A stretch of DNA of 64,000 nt from the NCBI GenBank assembly GCA_963556145.1, contig OY744465.1, positions 1,426,001-1,490,000 of the forward strand, given 5' to 3'. The position numbers were made by a program, and so were the translations under genes. Of this stretch, positions 55,481-64,000 are shown one piece after another. How positions within the stretch are numbered: the first letter of the stretch is position 1; each line of letters opens with the position of its first letter. The stretch is from Hygrocybe punicea (lineage: Eukaryota; Basidiomycota; Agaricomycetes; Agaricales; Hygrophoraceae). A model generated the notes under the pieces. The model worked only from the letters and a program-made list of their open reading frames with translations. It made no database searches and was not told the origin of the DNA.

Positions 55481-56298
55481 GTGTATTCTTCAGCCTCGCA
55501 GGCTGCAGGCTGCACGGGTGCGCTTTGGGTCATGCAGGTCATCGAGCTGGCTCTGCCGCTCACGGCACGTTCTGGGCCAGCCGCTACATCCACCAAACCA
55601 AGGGCGAGCGCACCCTGCAACAAATGGGAAACACCCATTGATGCCAACCTGAATCTGAATCCCACCAACTTCGTCTGCGTCTCGGGTGCCGAGTGCAAGC
55701 ACGTGCAGAAAGTGAACGAGGATGGCACGCAGGGTATATCGTGTGCAGGGAGATGGGTTGTCGTCACAAAGCTGGAGGACTTGGGGGAGCGAGACGGCCA
55801 AATGCAAATCCTTCTCCCTAGGCGGGACACAAGTCTGGAGGCTCCTACTCTTTATCGTCACCCTTACATGCCTCATACCGTGCGTGTCCGCGCAATCCAC
55901 CGCAACGCAGCATCCACTGGATTTTCCATGTTCAAGCCCGATGCCACTTGCGAGCATTTTCTCATTCGCCAGTGTGGACCATCATTTCTTGGGTCGCTCT
56001 CGTCAGCATCATTCGTGCACTCCAATCTGTCATCATGACCCCCGTAACCATTCGCTCGGGCAAGCGATTTGTCCGAAAAACGCATTTCAACTTTGTTACA
56101 GCCGTTGTTTCCACGCTATTGGCTGGGGCCAGTGGGTGGCTGACCACGCCAGGGTGTGCTGAATTCAGGATGGTCACCGGCCGTGTTCAAAGGACTGGTC
56201 ACCGCTGCGGTCAATCGACTTGCCTACGAAATGATTGACATCCTGTGCATGATCATATCAATTGTGGGGATTCTGTTCACTATCATTTTTGGACCATA
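55481..56298 (+). CDS. Putative multi-pass membrane protein locus, structure uncertain
   Basis: Coding-like + strand sequence lies divergent to the amylase gene. Segments in different frames include a signal/membrane-like stretch (LLLFIVTLTCLIPCVSAQ, near 55840), a second span (WTIISWVALVSIIRALQSVI, near 55980), FNFVTAVVSTLLAGASG (near 56090), and a final exon reading VFKGLVTAAVNRLAYEMID with a hydrophobic end and TAA at 56296. I could not place introns that join them all, so either splicing is complex or the locus is decayed. No family is recognised. Confidence 0.35.
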
Positions 56299-56660
56299 AC
56301 CCTTGGGCTCTAGTGCAACCCGAGCAGATTTCCCTCATCTGTCTCTCCCTTTCGTACCTTTGGCGTTGGCTCGATACAGGCATGAAGCAGTCCACCTCCC
56401 GCGGCGTTGTCGGGACGCCCATCCCACTCTTTTTCTCGCATGTCGTTGCGTTGGCCCTGTCGGTGGTATCTTTTGTATTCCACAAGATGAAAGACTCGAC
56501 GAGCAGCATTGCTTCCTATGTGAGTGATGCGTTGCTCATGGGTGCTACAGTTTTTGTTACTGGTGTAACGGTGCACTCCTTTTTGATTGTTGTGACGGCT
56601 CGATGGGCAGTCGTATCTCGGACAAAACACTCCTTAACGTTTCCGGTGTTTGGGTAATTT
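56299..56660 (+). CDS. Second hydrophobic frame downstream, unrecognised
   Basis: A frame ending at TAA about 56657 contains SRGVVGTPIPLFFSHVVALA and SDALLMGATVFVTGVTVHSF, two probable membrane spans. It may be a further exon of the preceding locus or a separate small gene. Confidence 0.25.
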
Positions 56661-56664
56661 GCTG

Positions 56665-57054
56665 CTACTTTAAACTCACGCTCCTTGTCATTCATCCTGG
56701 AACGATCTTTGTTACAACACTTATTATTGTTACTGGGTTTGTGTGAAGTAATAATAAAGCTGAACCTGAGGGACGAGGTCTGACGGAAGGGTCCCAACAA
56801 TGACATCCAGAATCGCGGCGCTCTGAGACTCGTTGAACTGGTCACTCCAATCGTAGTGGCCTTTCTGATTCCCGTGTGATTCCATTTAGAGATACTAGAA
56901 TATGTACTGTGACAGTCCGCCATGTAGTATAAACTGATCGCCGTAAATGATGCAGTCAGTCCGAGTCTGGAATCACAGATCTAGAATGAAATACATGTAT
57001 TATGAGGGCCCGCCCTGCCTGCATTCCGAGTCCTCACCTGGCACAATGGGACTA
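56665..57054. other. Intergenic, nothing recognised
   Basis: No supported gene. It separates the membrane-protein locus from the 3' end of the next minus-strand gene. Confidence 0.4.
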
Positions 57055-57680
57055 TCAATCTTCTGAGACGGCGCCAGACCCGGAGCCTTCGGAGTCCTCA
57101 CTTCCAGATTCAGAGTCCTCACCTCCGGGCTCGGGTTTATGGTGACATTCTGCGTTGCGGAGCAACTCGCCCAATACATCTTTCCCTCCGGTAAAGAGCT
57201 TAGTAGTAGCTGGGGTGGAGCGAGGATAGCTGCGGTTTAACCCTATGACGGGAGGGACATTGCGGTGGCGCTCTGGTTCCATGGCAAGGCGAACCATAGA
57301 AGCTTCCCGATCTGCCTGCAACTTGCGCTGCCCCGCAAGTGGTATCTCTTCCCCCAGAAGCCGAGTTTCCATCTGAGACATTTCCACCCTCTTCCGCAAC
57401 AGCATCTCCTCATACAGTCGCACATCGCGTGTGATTTGGGTATACTGGATAAGGTTCTGCATGAATTCTGGTGATCGTTGACAGGGAATGGCTCGCATGA
57501 TGTACTGAGAAAAATAAATATATTGATTTTTTTATACTCGAAGCACCAGACGCTTACATGGGTGATGTCCAGGGGCCAATACCCTGACAGATCATGGTCA
57601 AGAATTGTATTCAGATCCGCATAGCGGCTGTGGGAGGGGGGATCTTGCACCGAGGTGCGTTGCTTGTCGACAGGGTTCAT
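57055..57680 (-). CDS. Small two-exon gene of unknown function
   Basis: Exon 1 (57680-57558) and exon 2 (57504-57055), joined by a 53-bp intron (gtaagc..ctcag), give an intact 190-residue protein. It starts MNPVDKQRTSVQDPPSHSRY and continues LDHDLSGYWPLDITHYIMRA across the splice. A predicted helical/coiled segment (LYEEMLLRKRVEMSQMETRL) follows, then an acidic Gly/Ser/Glu tail (GGEDSESGSEDSEGSGSG). I do not recognise the family. It lies about 160 bp left of, and divergent to, the LINE 5' end, so it may be a host gene next to which the LINE inserted. Confidence 0.55.
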
Positions 57681-57873
57681 AGGAGATAAGGGAGTGTTTC
57701 GAACGTATATCTTGACCTTATACGTGGTGGCACCCTAACTGGGACCCCAAAATTAAGAGTCTCATCCTAGACGGCTTTAGGCCTACAAACCCATTACAAT
57801 TCCACTCTCAACTAACTTTGAGGATACGGAGAGTAACAAGAACAGAGCTACTGGAAGAATAAGAACGAGAACT

Positions 57874-59735
57874 ATGTGCGCCCTCCGTCAAACCACGCTG
57901 CCCGCAGACAATACCCAAGGACGACCGCACGCCAAGAGAACGCCAAACACCAAAGGCAGGGCAGCAGACGGGAGCCAGGAACTGGCCAACGCAGAACAAG
58001 CCAGAACCTACCTAGAAGACAAACAGGTAATAGACTCGGAATCTGATCTCTCGCTCACCACTCTGTCAGAGCTACTCAGGTTAGCCGCAGAAGAAATCAA
58101 ACCCATCGAGCTCAAACCGACGGCCAACGTCATTCGTGCCCTATCTTTGTTAATCGATGGGCATGCCAGAGAGCTGGAGTTAGAGCGAGGGCTCCGGACC
58201 CATTCCAAAAAACTCATGCAGCAATTAGACAACCTTGGTGCCCATCTGGAAGTCACGCTCGAACCGACACTCGAAGAACTCTCGAAACGTATAACTAAAG
58301 CAGTGGAATTAAACTTACAGGACAGGCTTTGCAGGGCCACTGAAGACTTAGGAAAAGCGGCCACAGACATGAGGCTTGAAATAGCCGCAGCTGCGGGTAA
58401 AATCTCGGACACTTCACAAAAACTAGACTCCACAGCTAGTTCTTACAAAGAAGCCCTAAACAAACACCAACCGCCGCCGCACGCAAACATAGTCTCTCAC
58501 CTTGATCCTCGCGCCCAAGCCAGAGAAGCCATAAAAGCGAGGCAGATACTTCTCGACATGGCTAGTCATGCAGAGGGAAGAGGGGAGATGAGCAAGATGA
58601 GTCTCACTGAAATTGTAGATAAGGCTAACAACGCTCTGAAAAAGATCAAAGCTGCGCTGGAACTCAAGATCAAGGGAGCAACCAAGTTGAGGAGTGGAGG
58701 AGTCCTCCTGAAGCCAACTCGGACAAGATGGCATGCTGGATCTTGGACAAGACAAACGGCAAAAACTTCCTCGACACGTTCTGCCAAAACACGACAATTA
58801 AACAGAGAACCTTCGTGACAATAGCCCACTTCGTACCGCTTTCGTTTCGCACGGATGAAACAAGAGATCTCCAGGAAATAGAAGACATAAACGGGCTCAC
58901 GGAGAACACCATCATTAAAGCACAGTGGGTAAAACCACCGGGTAGGCGCTCACCAAATCAAATCTGCGGCCACGTCATACTCTCCTTCGCGACACCGGAG
59001 GCCGCGAACACGGCTATACTAAAAGGAATACACATCTGCCACAAACAAATCAACGTCACCAAATGCAAAAGGGAACCTACACGATGCATGAAATGTCAAG
59101 GCTGGGATCATCATACGGCAAGCTGTAAGGCAGAAAAAGACACCTGTGGTACATGCGCCAAAGATCACCACACAGCTGACTGCATGCAGGAGGCCCAAAA
59201 ATCATGCACACCATGCCAACAGGACGGTCATGCCAGCTGGGATAGAGCCTGCCCCACATTCCTGAAAAAATGCGAGGAGCTAAACGAGCGGCTAAGTGAT
59301 AACACACTTCCGTTCTTCCCAACTAACGAGCCATGGATGCAAACTAGAGGGGGTTACAACATGCAGTTCAGCAACAATACACCCAGCTCGACGTCAGTCC
59401 TTCCCAACCAGGCCGCCCCCCTCCCATCGCTCCCAGATTATACGGGCTATGCGAGGGATGATTTTAGGACCTGCAACAGAGACCCAAGAGGCTCTCACAA
59501 GACTACGAGCATCCGCATGCAATCGAGGCTACGGCAAACCACTTTAGGTTTTGAGGGACTTGACGGCAATGAAGTGGCGTCCTCCTCCAACAGAACACCG
59601 CTAGGACAGCCACCACGGCCCGCCAGCCAACCAGAACCCGCAGCTGGCCCCTCCCGGCAAGGCAACAGGAGCTGGTTCGACGATAATCCACTCCCGCCCC
59701 CCTTTTTACGAGAAATGGAAGAGACAGCCCCATAA
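57874..59735 (+). pseudogene. LINE ORF1 (gag-like, three zinc knuckles), frameshifted
   Basis: This starts at ATG 57874 (MCALRQTTLPADNTQG). The first part is helical and polar (SEDLSLTTLSELLRLAAEE-like composition). Around 58700-58730 the frame shifts by one base: GATKLRSGGVL is in one frame and MACWILDKTNGKNFL in another. The second part has an RRM-like region (ICGHVILSFATPEAANTAIL) and three Cys/His knuckles: CMKCQGWDHHTASC, CGTCAKDHHTADC and CTPCQQDGHASWDRAC. The rest is Pro/Ser-rich to TAA 59733-59735. It should coat the LINE RNA. Only the single indel breaks it. Confidence 0.75.
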
Positions 59736-59754
59736 ACGCAGAGACAGGGCTCAT

Positions 59755-62700
59755 GACAGGTAACTCAACACGCACAACTATGAGACTAAAAATTTTACAG
59801 ATAAATCTCAACAAATCTTCCGCCGCACAATGGGAGCTTAACAATGACTATGCTACAATGGGATGAGACGTCGTCCTACTACAAGAACCTTACATTGACT
59901 CTTACGGCAACACGAAGGCATCGCACAAGTGGCAGGTGCTCTATCCGACCTCAAAAAACACACAACAAAATGCCATCAGATCTGTCATTTTAGTCAATAA
60001 CAGATTGGACAAAAACTTGTGGAAACAGCTAAGTGTCCCAGATTCTAACGACGTTGTCGCTATGCAACTCAGCGGGACATACGGACAGATAGCATCTTCA
60101 GCATTTACAACGACTGCCATAATTCTGATGTGACAAAGATTGCGGGAAGGATCTCCAAGGAGCTCACCTCAGGGGCGGACAGCGCGAGACGACAACTGAT
60201 CTGGGGCGGGGACTTCAACAGGCATCACCCCGTGTGGGACGAAGAACACAATATGCACCTTTTTACAAACAGGGCCATGGAGGAGGCAGAAAGACTCCTT
60301 GAAACAATAGCTGACCTCGACATGGAGATGATCTTGCCAAAGAACATCCCGACATTAGAAGCATGAACACCAAGAATTGGACACATACGGACAACATTTT
60401 CTGCTCGACAGCTCTCAGGGATCACTTAACGCTATGCGACATGGCCCCGGATGAACGACCAACAGGAACAGACCATGTACCTGTCAAAACCATCTTCAAG
60501 ATCGAAACAGTCAAGATGCCACCAGAGCCTTCAAGGAACTTTCGAGAAGCCAGCAAAGACGCTCTTAGAGAACGACTCGCTGCTAACCTGCTCATTCTAC
60601 CCATCCCCCACAAATTACTGACGACGCGTCTTTTCAGCAGGCTGTGACGAACCTAACAAAAGTGATACAAAAGACAATAGATGAAGTAGTCCCCCTCTCC
60701 AGACCATGCCCGCATTCCAAGAGATGGTGGAATCCCGACCTAGATGCACTACGCCAAATTAAAAAAGAGCTGAGTGCAAAATCGTATATGTACCGAGCAC
60801 TACCCCACCATCCCTCACATGCTGCTATGCGAGACGCCAGGAATCGACTAAGCCAAGAAATCCTCAAGGCCAAAGAGGATCACTGGAGGGGATTTCTGGA
60901 AGAGGCGAGTGGGAGCGATCTCTGGACCATTAATAGTTACATCTCAAACCCGGGGGGAGACGGCAGTAGAGCTAGGATCCCAACGCTCATTAAAGGAGCT
61001 GGAAGAGAAGCCTGGGTTGCGGATACTAACCAACTCAAAAGCCAAATGCTCTCGGAAACATTCTTCCCCCCCCGCCTCAAGAAACTTGTATCCCAGATGA
61101 CTTCACTTACCCCGAGCCTGTGCCCTCGGATAACGAAGTTATGAAAGAGCAAATCTGACAATGTATAGGAAAGCTCAAACCATACAAGGCCCCAGGGCCC
61201 AACGGCATCCCTAATATGATCCTTAAAGAATGTACTGATTTACTTTTGGACCACCTCCACAGGATATTCAATGCCGTGATCAAACTAAAAACATACCACC
61301 CTCCATGGCACGAATCTATTACAGTTGTACTCCCAAAGCCGGACCGGCCAAGATATGATGTGCCAAAAGCGTGGCGGCCAGTCGCACTTCTAAACACAAT
61401 TCCGAAGGTCCTGACGGCAATACTGGCGGAAAAGATATCGCAGCTCACAGAAAAATACCAACTCCTACCCACCCACCACTTCGGAGGAAGACCAGGACGA
61501 ACGACTATGGACTTCATGCAGCTTCTCATAAACAGAATAAAACATGCATGGCGAAACAAGAGAGTCACGACCATGCTCTTCCTAGACATAGAGGGAGCCT
61601 TCCTGAATGCAGTCCTGGACAGGCTGCTGCACAACATGAGGAAGAGAAGGATACTGGAGGCCTTGGTACTACTCACAGAGAGGGTGCTAAAAGGAAGAAT
61701 GACACGGCTAAGATTTGATGACTTTTTTTCAGAGCCTTTTGAGCTGATCAATGGGATCGGACAGGGAGATCCGGTCTCCATGATAATCTACCTTTTCTAC
61801 AACGCTGACCTATTAGAGGTGCCCAGGTATAAATCAGAACTTGCGCTTGCCTACGTGGATGACACGGCTCTTTGTGCGGAAGCGGGGAATTTTGAAGATG
61901 CTCACAAGCTGATCAAGGACATGATGACAAGGGAAGGAGGGGCGCAAGACTGGGCTAAGGATCACAACTCCAGATTCGAGCTCAGGAAATTCGCGCTGAT
62001 CAATTTCTCACGGAAAAAGAACATAACTCAGCCTAGTATGGAACTGCAAGGTACTGTAATAAAGCCGACGACATTCCACCGCTTCCTAGGAGTACTCTTC
62101 GATCAAGAGCTAAGATGGAAAGAACACCATAAAAAGGTGATCGCCAACGCCACCAAATGGACGCTGATGCTCTGTAGGATATCTAGAACTCGAGGCAGAC
62201 TCTCAACAAAGCTACTGAAATGGCTCTATGCTGCCATAGCAATCCCCAAGATGTCCTACGCAGCCGACATATGGTACACCCCGTTACACACAGTCGAAGG
62301 CTCAAACAAAAGAAGAGGGTCAGTGGGACTGACTAGGAGCCTGGAAAGGATCCAGAGGATGGCAGCGGTGCCCATCTCGGGAGCCTTGAGGACCGTGCCC
62401 AACGACCTGGTGCTTTTGCACATGGGTTTACTACCTATGGAACTAACTTTACACAGAATCTGCCATCGCGCGGCCATGAGAATGGCGACACTTCCAGTCA
62501 CACACCCACCCCCTTTACAGGCCGCTTAGAACATGTGCAAGGCATTACGTGATGCAACACAGATCCCCTCTACACGTCCTTACCCACATATACAGGATCA
62601 AGCCTGATGACATAGAGCCAATCGCTGCGAAAACGGCATGTGAAAATGAACTCACACCCTTTGAGGTCAATGTCGACACTACTAGAGAAGACTCCATAAG

Positions 62701-63637
62701 ACGCTGCGACAATGACCACTCCAACATTAAGGTGTACACAGATGGGTCAAACATAGACGGTGGAGTAGGAGCCACGGTGGTACTCTATAGAACAGGATGC
62801 ACAGCACCCAAAATCCTGTGCTACTACTTAGGCTCAAACCAGAGGCACATGACGCTGGAGGCTGAGATAGTCGGGACAATGTTAGCGCTAAGGCTGATTG
62901 AAAGAGAGAAGTCCCCCACCTCCATCTCCATCTACGTAGACAGTCAAGCCACTTTACTGACGACAGCTACCCCCAGACAGAAACCCAACCAGCACCTTAT
63001 ACTAGAACTACGCAAGCTTATAGGGATGCTCAAGAAAAGACCAGGGGGACGGTGCATACAAATCACGATCAACTGGATCTCGGCACATAGTGAAGTACAA
63101 GGCAATGAAAGGGCTGACAGAGAGGCGAAGAAGGCCGCGAAGGGCAATAGCAGCAGAAAGTCAAGCTTACCCAAATACTTGCAGAAACACTCACTTCCAG
63201 CCAATGCAACCACAATCAAAGGTCACTACCTCAGGACTCTAGCTGAAAAATGGGAAGAAACCTGGAAGAAATCCCCGAGATACCCCAAGCTAAGCAAAAT
63301 TGACCCGAGTCCGGGCATGAGGGACTACCAAAAAATACAAGCTAAGATCAGCAGGACTCAACTCTGCCTACTAATGCAGTTCTGCACAGGACACGTCCCG
63401 CTCAACCGCTACCTGCACAAGACCCGCAAGGCCGAGACCGACGTGTGCATGGAATGCAGCGAAGGCATCGAGACCGTACATCACTTTATTTTTGAGTGCA
63501 GAGCACCCGATGAAGAACATAGAAAACTCAGGGCGGCACTGGGACGAGATGCGACGTCGATTCGATTCCTCCTGGCCACTGTGCCAGGAGTCAAAAAATT
63601 CATGGAGTACGTTAAGAACACAGGACAGTTCTGCTAG
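59755..63637 (+). pseudogene. LINE ORF2 (EN-RT-RNase H), multiply frameshifted
   Basis: The apurinic-type endonuclease begins LKILQINLNKSSAAQWEL; a TGA at about 59863-59865 follows, where Trp is expected. It continues with VVLLQEPYIDSYGN, LIWGGDFNRHHPVWDEEH and GTDHVPVK. The reverse transcriptase has YKAPGPNGIPNMIL, FLDIEGAFLNAV, GIGQGDPVS and the catalytic LAYVDDTAL (near 61850). The RNase H domain (from about 62730) shows YTDGSNIDGG, LEAEIVG, IYVDSQA and GNERADREA, the four acidic positions expected. A terminal CMECSEGIETVHHFIFEC motif closes the protein at TAG 63635-63637. Frame changes lie near 60090, 60365, 60610, 61100 and 62505, so no full protein can be made. The RT and RNase H segments are individually open. 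Confidence 0.8.
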
Positions 63638-64000
63638 CGATATAGATTCCTCCTCCTCCTCTCTCCCTTCTCCTCCCCCACACCCCTGCTCCAAACCGGG
63701 AGCTCCGGAGCCGCTTCTACTCTTACTTTTCTCTCTTGTCTCGCGCCTCTCCCGTGCAAGCCGACTCTCAGCTGAGCACTTGCTAGCTTCCAACCATGAA
63801 ACAAAGTACACGCCAGATACAAGAGGCTGCCACCTCACCAGTTACATGCTGGCATCTAAAACATCACAGGAAGTGATGGACCTCTGGGGGGCGTATGCCC
63901 GTCAGGGGAGCATTTGCAGCTAGAGGGACAAGGCAAGGACAGGGTCCTTATTTAGTTAGATCTTAATGCCTCACATGTAAAGTCCGATATAGGGTACACC
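63638..64000 (+). other. LINE 3' UTR to window end
   Basis: Non-coding, with a CT-rich start (tcctcctcctcctctctccc). No gene is supported; the LINE 3' end probably lies close to or beyond the window edge. Confidence 0.5.

Larger units (their letters stand above)
57780..63975 (+). mobile_element. Tad1-like LINE retrotransposon, near full length
   Basis: This contains a non-LTR element with ORF1 (gag-like with zinc knuckles) and ORF2 (endonuclease, reverse transcriptase, RNase H, C-terminal Cys/His motif), in the order and with the domain set of Tad1-clade LINEs of fungi. The 5' UTR is short (about 57780-57873). The 3' UTR runs from 63638 to the end of the window or beyond, and no poly(A)-like tail is seen inside it. 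Several frameshifts and one nonsense codon make it immobile. Confidence 0.75.

Noticed and set aside
1..64000. CRISPR arrays, operons or bacterial-type signals
   Set aside because: Gene structure with frequent spliceosomal introns is eukaryotic; the tandem arrays lack regular unique spacers.

Overview
The window is nuclear DNA of a filamentous basidiomycete, most likely an Agaricomycete (mushroom-forming fungus). Genes carry many 50-55 bp introns with GT..AG ends and CTAAT/CTGAT-like branch sites. The mobile-element families (Plavaka, KDZ-associated CxC5/CxC6 proteins, fungal TET/JBP oxygenases, DUF6589, Tad1-like LINE) are characteristic of that group. I cannot name the species.

Layout. About 1.7-7.6 kb is ordinary gene space: a beta-trefoil lectin (-), an unrecognised multi-exon gene (-), a monocarboxylate-type MFS transporter (+) and an F-box-like protein (+). 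From 8.3 to 13.2 kb lie a 1.8-kb non-autonomous hAT-like element with a large nested foldback, and a 1.97-kb TRIM-like LTR element inserted into an unknown gene. A RecQ-like helicase remnant (+, ~14.9-16.6 kb) faces the 3' end of a DUF6589 gene (-). The rest of that DUF6589 gene lies at 30.2-32.6 kb. The intervening 12.9 kb is bounded by a short terminal inverted repeat and carries a Plavaka transposase (-), a kinase-like gene (-), a TET/JBP oxygenase (+) and a DUF6532 protein (+), plus a 460-bp hAT MITE. I read this as one large Plavaka-type element carrying cargo, inserted into a DUF6589 intron.

From 32.6 to 52.6 kb the sequence is almost entirely repeats: a decayed Helitron N-terminal region, several minisatellites, a second hAT-like non-autonomous element, and a truncated Copia element. 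The Copia is split by a 6.1-kb KDZ-related element with ~0.85-kb inverted termini and two truncated accessory genes. Gene space resumes at 52.9 kb with a GH13 alpha-amylase (-) and a poorly resolved membrane-protein locus (+). A small two-exon gene (-) then precedes a nearly full-length but disabled Tad1-like LINE that runs to the end of the window.

The host genes look mostly intact. The element-borne genes share a mutation style: several are stopped by single in-frame TGA codons where CGA or TGG would be expected, some of them consistent with CpG deamination. The TRIM interior is still very CpG-rich and its LTRs are almost identical, so it looks young. Exon boundaries are my own reading of splice signals and reading frames; no database search was possible.
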